From NCBI GenBank assembly GCA_913060515.1, contig CAJXRZ010000013.1, positions 1 through 64,000 of the forward strand: a DNA stretch of 64,000 nt, in the 5' to 3' direction. Positions 45,823-55,067 of this stretch are shown piece after piece. Position 1 is the first letter of the stretch, and each line of letters starts with the position of its first letter. Under the pieces are notes generated by a model that was not told the origin of the DNA, did no database searches, and saw only the letters and a program-made list of their open reading frames with translations. The translations under genes were made by a program, and so were the position numbers. The DNA comes from an uncultured Pseudomonadota bacterium (GTDB lineage: Bacteria; Myxococcota_A; UBA796; CAJQPC01).

Positions 45823-47898
45823 GTGTCCGACCCGCAGCACCCAATTGTTCAGGAAGAAATCTCTCTTCTGGCCGAGATTCGCACCAAGCTGGAAGAGCGT
45901 CCCGCCGAGAGCGGCGCCTCTGAGAAGCAGATCGTCGCCGAGCTCCTTCGGCTTCGCGAGGACATGCCCAACGCCAAGCAGGAGGATCTGGGCGCGCTCT
46001 TTCAGCAGTTCGACTCCCTGCACGCGCTGCTCAAGCAGATCCGCTCGGCCCGCAACAACGACAGCGTGGATCCGGACAACCCCTACTTCGCCCACATGCG
46101 CCTGCGCGAGAACGGCAAGGAGCGGGATCTCTACCTGGGCAAGGTCACCCGCATCGACCACGGCCTGCGCATCATCGACTGGCGCAACGCCCCCATCGCG
46201 CGCATCTTCTACCGCTACCGGGAAGGGGATGACTACGCGGAAGAAGTCGGCGACCGCATCCTGGAGGGGGACATCGTCGCGCGTCGTTCCGTGGCCATCG
46301 CCATGGGAGAGCTGGAGCGGGTGGACTCCCCCCAAGGCACCTTCAGCAAGAGCCGAAGCGGCGAATGGACGCACCGGGAGCCGGGTCACGCGCAGCTGGC
46401 CGGGGGCCAAGGCTCCAGCTTGCTCAAGCACGAGAAGGGCGGGGCCAAGGGACGCATGGGCAACGCCAACCGGCAGCATCGCAGCGACAAGTACCTGCCT
46501 GACATCGCCGCGCTGATCGATCCGGAGCAGTTCGAGCTCATCACGCGTCCCGACTCCGGTCTGGTCGTCATTCGCGGCATCGCCGGCTCCGGCAAGACCA
46601 CCGTCGCGCTGCACCGCGTGGCCTATCTGGCCTTCAAGGAGAAGAAGCACTTCCGTCCGGACCGCATGATTGTGGTCGTCTGGGGACGTGCCCTTCGGGA
46701 CTACATCTCCAAGGTGCTGCCCGGCCTGGGGGTCGAAGGCGTCAAGGTGGAGACCTGGAACAACTGGTCACGCAACCTGGCCCGAAAGCACTTCCCCTTC
46801 CTGCCCAACAAGATCGCCGATGACACCCCGGAGATCGTCTCCAGGCTCAAGCTTCATCCTGGCTTTATGGCCGTCATGGAGCACCAGATCGAGACCGTGC
46901 CCAACCCGGCCACCGCCGACGGTGTGTTCGAGGACTTCTTGGGCATGTTCATGGACCTGGAGAAGCTCGAGGAGATCCTGGCCCACAACTGCCCCGGCGT
47001 CTTCTCTCGCAAGGAGCTCGAGCGTGTCTGGGACTGGACCCGGCGTCAGCGCAGCGCGCTCACCGACTGGGTGGAAGGGGACAAGGAGCAGGGGGCTTGG
47101 CTGGACCCGGAAGACGACGCGCTCTTGCTGCGCCTCTGGCAGATGCGGGTGGGCCCTCTGCGCGCTCGGGGACGCCATGCGCTGCAGTACGCCCACATGG
47201 TCGTGGACGAGGTTCAGGATCTCTCCCCCCTCGAGGTCGCCGTGCTCATCGGTACCTTGGACAAGCGCCGCAGCATCACCCTGAGTGGAGACACCCAGCA
47301 GCACATCATCGAGCAGGCCGGCTTCACCGACTGGGAGTCCTTCTTGGAGCGCCTGGGCGTCGCCGGCTCCTCCGAGGTCAGCACCCTGCGCGTGAGCTAC
47401 CGCTCCACCCACGAGATCACCAGCTTTGCCCGCAAGGTGCTCGGTGACTTGGCAGAGGACGACATTCCGCCCACGACCACCCGTCCTGGCGCGCCAGTGG
47501 AGCTCTTCCGCTTCACCGACCACGGCGCTTGCGTGGCCTTCCTCTCCGAGGCGCTCTCGGAGCTGGTGCGGCGCGAGCCGCTGGCCAGCATCGCGGTGCT
47601 CACGCCCTCCCGGGCGCTCTCCCACATCTACGCCGAGGGGCTGGACAAGGGCGAGGTGCCCAGGCTGCGTCAGGTGCACGACCAGAAGTTTGCCTTCGCT
47701 CCCGGAGTCGAGGTCGTCGAGGTCTCGGAGATCAAGGGTTTGGAGTTCGACTACGTGGTGCTGGTGGAAGTGAGCGCTGCCAACTACCCCGACAACTCTC
47801 ATGCCCGTCGCCTGATGCATGTCGGCGCGACCCGTGCCGCCCATCAACTCTGGCTGACGAGTGTGGGAACGCCCAGCCCCATTCTGCGGGAAGACTGA
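45823..47898 (+). CDS. HelD-like superfamily 1 helicase/ATPase
   Basis: The 691-residue protein resembles HelD (UvrD/Rep-related), which releases stalled RNA polymerase. It has an N-terminal charged helical region, then DLYLGKVTRID and IIDWRNAPIARIFYR near 105-130, Walker A GIAGSGKTTVALHR near 252, motif II VVDEVQDLSPLE, motif III LSGDTQQHI, SYRSTHEI and motif VI VGATRAAHQLW. GTG 45823 has GGATGGA upstream; the GTG at 45796 would add nine residues. The next lipoprotein gene overlaps its stop by one base (TGATG). Confidence 0.86.
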   Translation: MSDPQHPIVQEEISLLAEIRTKLEERPAESGASEKQIVAELLRLREDMPNAKQEDLGALFQQFDSLHALLKQIRSARNNDSVDPDNPYFAHMRLRENGKERDLYLGKVTRIDHGLRIIDWRNAPIARIFYRYREGDDYAEEVGDRILEGDIVARRSVAIAMGELERVDSPQGTFSKSRSGEWTHREPGHAQLAGGQGSSLLKHEKGGAKGRMGNANRQHRSDKYLPDIAALIDPEQFELITRPDSGLVVIRGIAGSGKTTVALHRVAYLAFKEKKHFRPDRMIVVVWGRALRDYISKVLPGLGVEGVKVETWNNWSRNLARKHFPFLPNKIADDTPEIVSRLKLHPGFMAVMEHQIETVPNPATADGVFEDFLGMFMDLEKLEEILAHNCPGVFSRKELERVWDWTRRQRSALTDWVEGDKEQGAWLDPEDDALLLRLWQMRVGPLRARGRHALQYAHMVVDEVQDLSPLEVAVLIGTLDKRRSITLSGDTQQHIIEQAGFTDWESFLERLGVAGSSEVSTLRVSYRSTHEITSFARKVLGDLAEDDIPPTTTRPGAPVELFRFTDHGACVAFLSEALSELVRREPLASIAVLTPSRALSHIYAEGLDKGEVPRLRQVHDQKFAFAPGVEVVEVSEIKGLEFDYVVLVEVSAANYPDNSHARRLMHVGATRAAHQLWLTSVGTPSPILRED

Positions 47899-48752
47899 TG
47901 TTCTTGCTTCTGCTGGCCTGCACCGGTGTGGAGCCGGTGGCGCCGGAGCCCGCCCCCAAGCTGGCCGCGCCAGATCTGGGCTCGATGACGGCCCGGACCG
48001 TGAAGGCAGAGAAGCGCTTGGCGGACTCGCCAGCCGGAGAGCTGCTCTGGTTGTCCATGGAGGCCCATGGCGGCTTGGGCAACTGGTACGCGGTGAGCCC
48101 CATCGCCTTCCGCTTCGACTACCGGCCGGTGGATCCCACCAAGAAGGTTCGGGACAGCGAGCAGCTCGTGGACACCTGGTCGTCCCGGGCTACACATCGG
48201 GTGAGCGGCAACGAGCAGCTGCGCTTTGGTTGGGACGGCAGCCAGGCCTGGAAGATAGAGCCCGAGGGCCAAGTTCTGGAGATCAATCCGCGCTTTTGGT
48301 CCATGACGCCGGCCTATTTTGTGGGCGTTCCTTTTGTGTTCGCCGACCCGGGCACCGTGTTGGAGTTGGGGCCCGATGAGACCGTGCGGGATCAACTCTG
48401 GAACACCGTCAAGGTGAGCTACGAGAGCGGCGTGGGGGATGCGCCGGACGACTGGTACGTGGTCTACCTGCACCCTGAGACCCACCGCGTGGGCGGCCTG
48501 CGCTACGTGGTCAGCTACCCCGGCTTCTTCCCCGACGGCGGGCACAGTCCAGAGAAGTGGATGGCCTACAACGGCGAGCTGCAAATCGGCGATGTCACCG
48601 TAGCGGCCAGTCACCAGACCTTCACCTGGGGGCCTGAGGGGCTGGGAGACAAGGTCACGGACATCACCGTGAGCGGCTTGGAGTCCAGAAAGAACACGCT
48701 GGATGAGGCCTTCCAAGTGCCCGAGGGTGCCGTGGTGTTGACGGGCTACTGA
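47898..48752 (+). CDS. Lipoprotein, LolA/DUF6503-like beta fold (uncertain)
   Basis: The 284-residue lipoprotein starts MFLLLLAC (Cys8); the start overlaps the helicase stop, which fixes it. The mature protein reads as a half-barrel of antiparallel strands with a central AHGGLGNWYAVSPIAFRFDY, FGWDGSQAWKIEP and a long YVVYLHPETHRVGGLRYVV pair. Similar organisation is seen in DUF6503 or LolA-like outer-membrane lipoproteins, but the family call is tentative. Coupling to a helicase gene may only reflect dense gene packing. Confidence 0.6.
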   Translation: MFLLLLACTGVEPVAPEPAPKLAAPDLGSMTARTVKAEKRLADSPAGELLWLSMEAHGGLGNWYAVSPIAFRFDYRPVDPTKKVRDSEQLVDTWSSRATHRVSGNEQLRFGWDGSQAWKIEPEGQVLEINPRFWSMTPAYFVGVPFVFADPGTVLELGPDETVRDQLWNTVKVSYESGVGDAPDDWYVVYLHPETHRVGGLRYVVSYPGFFPDGGHSPEKWMAYNGELQIGDVTVAASHQTFTWGPEGLGDKVTDITVSGLESRKNTLDEAFQVPEGAVVLTGY

Positions 48753-48846
48753 CTCGGAGACCGGAGCTTCGGCAATGTTTATCCCTCGGTCTGGGATGCT
48801 TGGATGGGACGGAACCTGTGGGGATGACGGGCTGTAGCTGGGGCGG

Positions 48847-50232
48847 CTAAACGGCCTGTCCCTGGCGCCGACGCCGCACCAACATCCCCAGGACCAGCCC
48901 CCCCCACAGGCTGCCAAGGCTCGGCGTAGCGGAGCAGGCGCAGCCCCCTGGATCGGGATCGGTGGCCTGGCCTCGCTGCCCGGTGTCATTGTCTTGGTTC
49001 TCGGGCGCAGAGTCCAGGGGCTCGGAGTCGCCGGTCTCAGTGGTCCCAGTCTCTCCAGTCTCCCCCGTGTCCTCGATGGGCTCTGTGGTCACCAAGGTCA
49101 GGTAGAAGCTGCCGTCCTCTGGCCCCCAGGAGCTGCCAAACCAGCTCACGAACTCCTCGACGAAGGTGAACTCCCATCGGGTCGTGCTGCCCACATCGGC
49201 GGGCATGGTGAAGGAGAAGGAGAAGGTGCCCACCTCGCCAGGTGCAGTGATGGCGTCGACTCCGGTCACGCGGCTGGCTGTGATCCAGTCGCTGGCGGTG
49301 ACTGCACTGGCCACGTCTCGGGGCAGGGGCGCCAAGCGGGTTGAGGCCGGGTCCCAGGTGGTCGTGCCGGTGTTGGTCACCGAGATCTTGCCGCTCACCA
49401 CGCTGCCGGCGGGCGCTGTGAGGGTGGCCCCGCTGGCGCCGGGGAAGTCCAGGGTGCCCCAGGTGGCGTGCCAGCCCGTTGGGCAGTTGTAGGTGAGGGG
49501 ATCGCTGGTCGTGAGCACACCCAGGTGGTTGCCGACGGTGCGTTCCGAGCCATCGGATGGGCTGTTGACCACGCCCCCGCTCGAGGTCCACATGGTCGAG
49601 GAACCACCGCCATCCAGGTTCATGGCCCGATAGGCGCCGATGCTGTGCATCAGGACGGCCAGCTCGTCGATGGTCATGCCGCGGCTGGCTGTGGTCCGGC
49701 CGTCCACGGTGACCAGGTACAGGGTCCCGCCATCCTCGGAGTAGCCCGCCGATGTGCGCGGCGCGCGTCCACCGCCGCAGCCTCCACAGTCCACTGCAGC
49801 GCCATGCAGCACCACCGTGGCGTCGCCGTTGACCGCCTCCTCCCCCCAGCTTGGGAAGGTCGTCGTGCTCGGCGCCGGGAAGTGCTCGACGTGGTGCTCG
49901 CCGAAGACGATGGCGCCCCGGTAGCCGCTGTAGTCGGACTCGGGCCACTCGCTGCCGTTGCCGGCTGCCCGGCCATAGTCTGGGCCGTAGTCCGAGTAGG
50001 AGAAGAAGCCCCCGTTCACGGCGGCCACGGCGCCGACGGAGCTGGCCCATGCGCTGGTCTTCTGTTTGCGCTCGCTGGATGCGGTGGCGCGCATGCGAAC
50101 GCCAGAGGTGCAGAGGTTGATGCGCGTGGCGCTGATCCAGGAGCTGCCGTCACTCCAGCGGGCGTAGTCCACTCCAGATCCGATGGAGGTGTAGGACTGA
50201 GCCGAGGCCAGGGAGCTGAGGAGGAGAATCAT
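48847..50232 (-). CDS. Phosphodiester glycosidase-like protein with MYXO-CTERM-like tail
   Basis: The 461-residue protein has a short signal (MILLLSSLASAQ), a phosphodiester-glycosidase (NAGPA-like) domain with AAVNGGFF near 78, GTLYLVTVDGR and YRAMNLDGGGSSTMW near 218, then an Ig-like NBR1-type domain (TNTGTTTWDPASTRLAPL). A Thr/Glu/Gly/Asp-rich linker and a tail GGCACSATPSLGSLWGG-helix-RRRR follow, which matches MYXO-CTERM sorting signals. NAGPA-like domains remove sugar-1-phosphate caps; a surface polysaccharide role is plausible. Confidence 0.87.
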   Translation of the reverse strand: MILLLSSLASAQSYTSIGSGVDYARWSDGSSWISATRINLCTSGVRMRATASSERKQKTSAWASSVGAVAAVNGGFFSYSDYGPDYGRAAGNGSEWPESDYSGYRGAIVFGEHHVEHFPAPSTTTFPSWGEEAVNGDATVVLHGAAVDCGGCGGGRAPRTSAGYSEDGGTLYLVTVDGRTTASRGMTIDELAVLMHSIGAYRAMNLDGGGSSTMWTSSGGVVNSPSDGSERTVGNHLGVLTTSDPLTYNCPTGWHATWGTLDFPGASGATLTAPAGSVVSGKISVTNTGTTTWDPASTRLAPLPRDVASAVTASDWITASRVTGVDAITAPGEVGTFSFSFTMPADVGSTTRWEFTFVEEFVSWFGSSWGPEDGSFYLTLVTTEPIEDTGETGETGTTETGDSEPLDSAPENQDNDTGQRGQATDPDPGGCACSATPSLGSLWGGLVLGMLVRRRRQGQAV

Positions 50233-50357
50233 GTCGGCATTCTCGCAGAAGTTCGTGGGCTCTGGCCAGCGGGGCTCCTAGGCGTTCTGGCGCTTGTCCT
50301 TGCTTTACTTTCCCGCGTTGCGAGGCCACAATGAGCACGCAGGGAGGAGGAGGAGCC

Positions 50358-51203
50358 ATGGCTCTGGGAAGTGGGGAGCGAGTCGGGCCGAACTGGGTCT
50401 TGGTCTCTGGGTTGATCTGCGCACTCACTGGGGTTGTGGCGGCTTGTGCACCAAGCGGGCCCCTCGTCATTCCTTTCCAGCCGCCGCGGGAGCCCATCAC
50501 AGGCTTGGACGTGGTCCAAGCTGGGGAGACGGAGTTCAGCGGGAACGTCGGGGCCGCGGTGACTCCGAACATCGGCTCGGATCAAGGCTGGACGGTGGAA
50601 CCCTGGGACCCCAGTCTGCTGGCGCCGCCTTGGAGCCTGGGCCTAAACCACGGACTCGAGCGCCTGGAGCTTCGGGTCTTGGTGGGTCAGCACTTCCTGG
50701 CACGCCAGGGCAGCGTGGGCGTGGGCTATCGCTTGCCCAGCGCTGGCAAGTGGGACTTCATCGCCGACGCCGCCCTGGCGGCTTCCCGCTACCAGAGCCG
50801 CTTCGAGGTGCCTCGGGACGACTACGTGGACACCGCTGGGGGCTACGTGGAGCCCTCGGACAACCCCAGCTTCACCGCCCGTGATCCCGGTTGGTACGCC
50901 TACGCCTACTGGATCATGGCCCCCAGCCTTCGGGCCCGGGCCGTTTGGCGACCCAACCCTCAGCTCAGCGTGCCGTTGGCGGTGCGCGTGGCGCACAGCC
51001 GCACTGGATTTGGCTACGGACTCCTGGACTTTGAACAGGAGCAGGAGAACTACGTGGAGCTGAGCGCAGGGGCCATCTGGAGCCTCAGTGAGACCTGTCT
51101 GTCGGTCGGCGCCGGCGTACATGCGACGGTTCACCCTTACCCAACGGTGCTCACGAATGTCTCCTTGTCCTGTGATGTGGACTGGAAGGCGCTCAGACGC
51201 TGA
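50358..51203 (+). CDS. Outer-membrane-associated lipoprotein, unknown
   Basis: The 281-residue protein has a lipoprotein signal with a hydrophobic stretch VLVSGLICALTGVVAAC (Cys30). ATG 50358 directly follows GGAGGAGGAG; the ATG at 50331 is an alternative. The mature part has alternating strands with aromatic ends (VGYRLPSAGKWDFIADAAL, YAYAYWIMAPSLRARAVWR) like a small outer-membrane beta barrel, with Cys residues at the end. I cannot name the family. It converges with the DUF1501 gene, 2 bp apart. Confidence 0.65.
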   Translation: MALGSGERVGPNWVLVSGLICALTGVVAACAPSGPLVIPFQPPREPITGLDVVQAGETEFSGNVGAAVTPNIGSDQGWTVEPWDPSLLAPPWSLGLNHGLERLELRVLVGQHFLARQGSVGVGYRLPSAGKWDFIADAALAASRYQSRFEVPRDDYVDTAGGYVEPSDNPSFTARDPGWYAYAYWIMAPSLRARAVWRPNPQLSVPLAVRVAHSRTGFGYGLLDFEQEQENYVELSAGAIWSLSETCLSVGAGVHATVHPYPTVLTNVSLSCDVDWKALRR

Positions 51204-51205
51204 GG

Positions 51206-52480
51206 CTAGTCGATGAGGGCCGAGAGCAGGGGGCCTTGGTAGCCAGCATCAAAGGGGTCCGCGCCGGCCAACTCCATCAAGGTGGCGCCCAGGGTGTCCT
51301 GACCCGCCAGGATGCCGTCCGAGTGCACAGCGCCGCTCTCCGGATCCAGCTTCTGGCCCACCAGGCCGGCGTCAAAGCCACCCAGAACCTGCCCGCCACG
51401 CACACCCGGACCGAAGAGCAGAGCGGAGGTGTAGGGCCAGTGGTCCTTGCCGCCAGCGCTGTTGAGCAGCGGGGTGCGGCCCATCTCGGAGAGCACGACC
51501 ACCACCACCTCTTCGGCCAGAGTGGGGGCTTGCACACCCGGGGTCGTGGCCAGGGTCTGGGCCAGGGTGAGCAGGTGGGCGAAGAGGTCCTCGAAGAGCT
51601 CGGACTGCTGCATGTGGCTGTTGGAGTGGCTGTCCCAGCGGGTCAGGGCACTGCGCTCCGGGTGGTTCAGAGTGACCGAGCGGCTCAGGCCCAAGGCCAG
51701 GGCGTCCACACCCAGGCGCAGCTGGTCGGTGAAGGCCTCGCCGCCGCTCAGGCTCAGCTCCGCGCCCAGAGCGCCCAGCTGCTCGGCACGTTCCAGGGAG
51801 CTGCCGTAGCCTTGGACCAGCTGTGCCTGGGCGGCCGTCTCTTGAGCGCGGCTCTGGTTTTGTTCGGCCAGCCACGCGTCCACCGCGTTGGAGTCCGTTG
51901 GGGCGGGCAAGCCAACGGCCAAGTCCGAGTTCAGCAGAATCTGTCCGCTGCTCAGGTCGGCGAGCTGGCTGGAGGTGCTGGCCCGGGCCACGAACATGCC
52001 CATCTCTCCAAAGAAGCCGGGGCCGCCGACCAAGAGGTGCGGCACCAAGAAGTCTTCGGCCTGTGCTGCTGCGATGCGTGTGGCCCAGTCTCCGCCCGCC
52101 GCGCTGACATTCCCGGTGGTCATCAGCCGCAGGGCGACGGCGTGAGAGACCGAGGGCACGTGCAGACCGTTGACCACCGCCAGGCTCTGGTGGTGTTGCT
52201 CGAAGAACCGGTCGACGGAGGGACGCCGTGGATGGGAGACGTAGGGGATGCTCCCTGCCATCGCCACGGTGGCCTCCGGCTCCGCTTGAACCTCGGGTCC
52301 TTCCAGGTGGGTGGCAAAGGCGCACAGCGGATCCCAGCCGCCGCTGGCGTAGATGAAGAGGAAGCGGCGGGCGCTCGGCGCCGTGGCCGCCCGGGCGGGC
52401 CAGGGTGCAAGGGCAGAGGCTGCGGTGCCGCCGATCGCCAGCCCAGCGGCGAGCACTTCGCGGCGGGTCAGAGTGGCCAT
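51206..52480 (-). CDS. DUF1501 protein with Tat signal
   Basis: This 424-residue protein begins with a twin-arginine signal (LTRREVLAAGLAIGG) and matches DUF1501, a sulfatase/phosphatase-fold family. SEMGRTPLLNS, GGKDHWPYTSALLFGPGVRGGQVLGG (shown as GKDHWPYTSA near 345) and SDGILAGQDTLGATL are diagnostic. The biochemical role of DUF1501 is not known; it commonly pairs with DUF1549/1553 or DUF1800 proteins. Its start overlaps the DUF1549-like stop (TGATG), so it is third in a coupled operon. Confidence 0.9.
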   Translation of the reverse strand: MATLTRREVLAAGLAIGGTAASALAPWPARAATAPSARRFLFIYASGGWDPLCAFATHLEGPEVQAEPEATVAMAGSIPYVSHPRRPSVDRFFEQHHQSLAVVNGLHVPSVSHAVALRLMTTGNVSAAGGDWATRIAAAQAEDFLVPHLLVGGPGFFGEMGMFVARASTSSQLADLSSGQILLNSDLAVGLPAPTDSNAVDAWLAEQNQSRAQETAAQAQLVQGYGSSLERAEQLGALGAELSLSGGEAFTDQLRLGVDALALGLSRSVTLNHPERSALTRWDSHSNSHMQQSELFEDLFAHLLTLAQTLATTPGVQAPTLAEEVVVVVLSEMGRTPLLNSAGGKDHWPYTSALLFGPGVRGGQVLGGFDAGLVGQKLDPESGAVHSDGILAGQDTLGATLMELAGADPFDAGYQGPLLSALID

Positions 52481-54099
52481 CAGTACTCCACGAAGGCGGG
52501 GTGACGCATCAACCCAGAGAGCAGCATGGTCCAGGCCTTCTCGGCGCTGTCGGAGCTCTGGTAGAGGCCCTCCCAGAGGGCCACGAGGCTCTGCTCTTCC
52601 TCCGGCGTGGCACCGCGGCTCCAGGTGCTCCTGCAGAGGTCTTGGATCTGGGCGCGCAGCACGCTGTCCTCGGGCGCGGAGCGCAGGTCTGTGACGTGCC
52701 CAAAGAGGCGGCGGTCCCCAAGCGAGGCCAAGCTGTCCTGCTCCACCACGAATGCTGCTGCACCCTCTGCCAAGCGCTGTTGCACCAGCACGCTGGTCAG
52801 GCTGTAGTTTTCAGCTTCGCTCACGGCGATCAGACCGTCGGCTCCTCCGGCCAGCAGCCGCACGCCGGTGGTGTCGTTGGAGAGCATCTCGCCCCCTTGC
52901 CAAGTCCAAGAGAAGCCCGTGAGGGCCTGGGTCTGGCGGGCGAGCAGCGCTGGAGACATCAATCGCTTGGGTGTGGTGCCAGGGAAGTTGGGGTCGGCGG
53001 AGCGGTACAGCGGGTCGTCCACCAGAGAGCGGTACAGGGCGCGCAGAGTCAGGTCCCCCTCGATGAAGGCCTCGCGGTGTGCGCTCAGGGAGCCGGTGTC
53101 TTCAAGGGCCACAGGGCGTCCCAACAGGCCCTCGAATCCCTGTTGTACGGCGCACTCGCCGAAGCGGGGATCGGCGGCGATCTGTTGTCCGAGATCGTAG
53201 AGGGAGCTGCCGGGTTGACCGTAAAAGGCGGGTTCCGGTCCTTGCTGTTGCCACTTCAGCTCTCGGGCGGGGTAGTAGCCTGCGGCCTCTGTGAAGCTCT
53301 CTGGGTGGTTGCGCCAGAAGCCCCAGAGGTAGCTGCTGATGGGGTCCAGGGCAGCGTGGCAGCCCAGGCAGGCCGCTTCGCTCGAGGCGCGCTCCTGGAG
53401 GCCGGATGCCGTGGTGTCTCCCTCGAAGAAGTCCACGCCTGCCGAGAAGCGCTCGTCGCAGAGCAGGATGCGCACGATGGCCTCGGCGCGACCTCGGTTG
53501 CGGTTCTCGGAGGTGGAGGTATAGCGCCACCACAGCCCGTTGCTGACCAGTACGCCTGCGTCGGGGCGGCCGTCGGTGTAGCGCCCCATCATCCAGCCCT
53601 CTTCGTTGGGGGGCTCGATGCCCTCGATGGGCCAGCTCTGGGCCAGCCGCTCGGTGGTCATGGTCCAGTCTGCTGTGACCAGGGCGGTGTAGGGGTAGTC
53701 GTCGTTGGCCACGCGCTGCAGGATCTGCAGGGGTTCCAGGCCCACGGCGCTCACGAAGCGCTGATGCGCTGCAGGGTCCGTGAGCAAGTCGTAGTCGCCG
53801 TCCACGCCGACCACGAAGGCGTCCAAGCGCGTGCGGTAGATCAGCGCGTAGCGGTCCATCAAGGTGGAACCAAAGGCGGGGTCTTGCACCGCTTCGTCCA
53901 GCAGCTCAGGCAGGACGCTGGGGTCCTCGGCCAGACGGTCCAGCTCCTCCAGAGTGGGGGGGCGACCGCGCAGGTCCAGGCTCGCCCGTCGTAGCAAGGC
54001 GGCGTTGTCCAAGGCGATGGGGGCCTCTGGAGTGAGCAGAGCGGAGTCTTGAGGCGCCGGCGCGCAGGCGAGCAGCCAAAACAGGCCGACCGATGCCAT
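52480..54099 (-). CDS. DUF1549-like lipoprotein with CxxCH haem motif
   Basis: The 539-residue lipoprotein starts MASVGLFWLLAC (Cys12). The N-terminal part has the DUF1549 signature LLRRASLDLRGRPPTLEEL, and a central CLGCHAALDP near 285 is a c-type haem-binding CxxCH of the kind found in DUF1588/1592-type proteins. Related planctomycete and myxobacterial proteins are encoded beside DUF1501, as here, with unknown function, possibly electron transfer at the surface. Its start overlaps the upstream lipoprotein stop and its stop overlaps the DUF1501 start, both by one base. Confidence 0.8.
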   Translation of the reverse strand: MASVGLFWLLACAPAPQDSALLTPEAPIALDNAALLRRASLDLRGRPPTLEELDRLAEDPSVLPELLDEAVQDPAFGSTLMDRYALIYRTRLDAFVVGVDGDYDLLTDPAAHQRFVSAVGLEPLQILQRVANDDYPYTALVTADWTMTTERLAQSWPIEGIEPPNEEGWMMGRYTDGRPDAGVLVSNGLWWRYTSTSENRNRGRAEAIVRILLCDERFSAGVDFFEGDTTASGLQERASSEAACLGCHAALDPISSYLWGFWRNHPESFTEAAGYYPARELKWQQQGPEPAFYGQPGSSLYDLGQQIAADPRFGECAVQQGFEGLLGRPVALEDTGSLSAHREAFIEGDLTLRALYRSLVDDPLYRSADPNFPGTTPKRLMSPALLARQTQALTGFSWTWQGGEMLSNDTTGVRLLAGGADGLIAVSEAENYSLTSVLVQQRLAEGAAAFVVEQDSLASLGDRRLFGHVTDLRSAPEDSVLRAQIQDLCRSTWSRGATPEEEQSLVALWEGLYQSSDSAEKAWTMLLSGLMRHPAFVEY

Positions 54100-55025
54100 C
54101 ACCACGGTGGGGCCTGCCAGTCCATGAGTGGAGAGAGGTCGACGCAGAAATCGCCGCCTTCGGTGCAGGCCATGCAGCTCTGCTCTCCGAACTCGGGCAG
54201 AAGCAGCTCCACCCAGTGACCGGTGCTGGACTGTCGGGCGCCAATGCGCTGCTCCGTGGTGTTCCAGGGCGCGCACTGGCCATTGGACTCCTTCAGGGAG
54301 AGCTCAAAGCTCAGGCTGTCGAAGTCGGGGTCCAGCCCAGAGATGTTGCCCAGCATCAACAGCTCTCGCTGCGCGCCGGCCTGGCTGGCAAAGCCGCTGA
54401 GCTGCACCTGCAGTCCCTCCTCCATCCAGGTGCCCTGGGCCTGGGGGCCGGACCAGTGAGAGGGGCCATCCAGGGCGATGAAAGAGTAGCTCTTCCCCGC
54501 GTCCTCCGCCTTGCCAGCGATGGCCAAGCAGGAGCAGTTGAAGTCGACGTCGGGCGCCATGATGTCCGTCTGGCCATTGAGCCCCTCGCCTTGCCAGCGC
54601 AGGGCACGCATCGGCTCCATGCGCTGGTACAAGTCGTCGAAGGCCGGAAGGGTCTGGGGATCCATGAAGCCCTCGCTCCACTGCCAGGTGGTCATCGGGC
54701 CGTTGAGCCAGGCCTGGCTCTCCTCGCTGAAGCAGGCATCCTGCCAGTGCGCGGTGGTGGTCCCGTTTTGGCTCAAGGTGTCCACCCGGGGGCAGTCTTT
54801 GCTGCCGTAGCGCATGGCGGCTTGGTAGGAGGCCAGCACAGGCTCGGGGTGCAAGCTCAGCACCTGCCCGAAGCTTCTCTCCAAGGAGCGGCTCAGGGCC
54901 TCCTGGTCCTCTTCGGGGAGCGCTTCGATGCTGTAGGGATGCGGGGAGGAGGCTGTCTCCTGGGCCACCGGGGTCTCCGGTGTGGCCGTTGCGCAGGCCA
55001 GTGTCATCCAGAGCGTGTGTGCCAT
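54099..55025 (-). CDS. Lipoprotein heading the DUF1549/DUF1501 operon
   Basis: The 308-residue protein has the start MAHTLWMTLAC (Cys11) and no recognised domain. It has grouped Cys: SKDCPRV, WQDACFSEE, DFNCSCLAI and a late CMACTEGGDFCVD, so disulfides or a metal site are likely after export. The start is fixed by the short divergent spacer and an excellent -10 box TATACT seven bases upstream. Coupling (TGATG) to the haem-motif DUF1549-like gene suggests one extracytoplasmic complex of three proteins. Confidence 0.68.
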   Translation of the reverse strand: MAHTLWMTLACATATPETPVAQETASSPHPYSIEALPEEDQEALSRSLERSFGQVLSLHPEPVLASYQAAMRYGSKDCPRVDTLSQNGTTTAHWQDACFSEESQAWLNGPMTTWQWSEGFMDPQTLPAFDDLYQRMEPMRALRWQGEGLNGQTDIMAPDVDFNCSCLAIAGKAEDAGKSYSFIALDGPSHWSGPQAQGTWMEEGLQVQLSGFASQAGAQRELLMLGNISGLDPDFDSLSFELSLKESNGQCAPWNTTEQRIGARQSSTGHWVELLLPEFGEQSCMACTEGGDFCVDLSPLMDWQAPPW

Positions 55026-55067
55026 CCACCTCAGTATACAGGCCGAAAAAGAGGCTACTCTGTGGGC
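55026..55067. promoter_or_regulatory. 42-bp divergent promoter pair, both apparently leaderless
   Basis: Minus-strand TATACT (55033-55038) ends seven bases before ATG 55025; plus-strand TACTCT (55056-55061) ends six bases before ATG 55068. Neither gene has a Shine-Dalgarno. TATACT is close to the sigma-70 consensus TATAAT. Confidence 0.62.
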
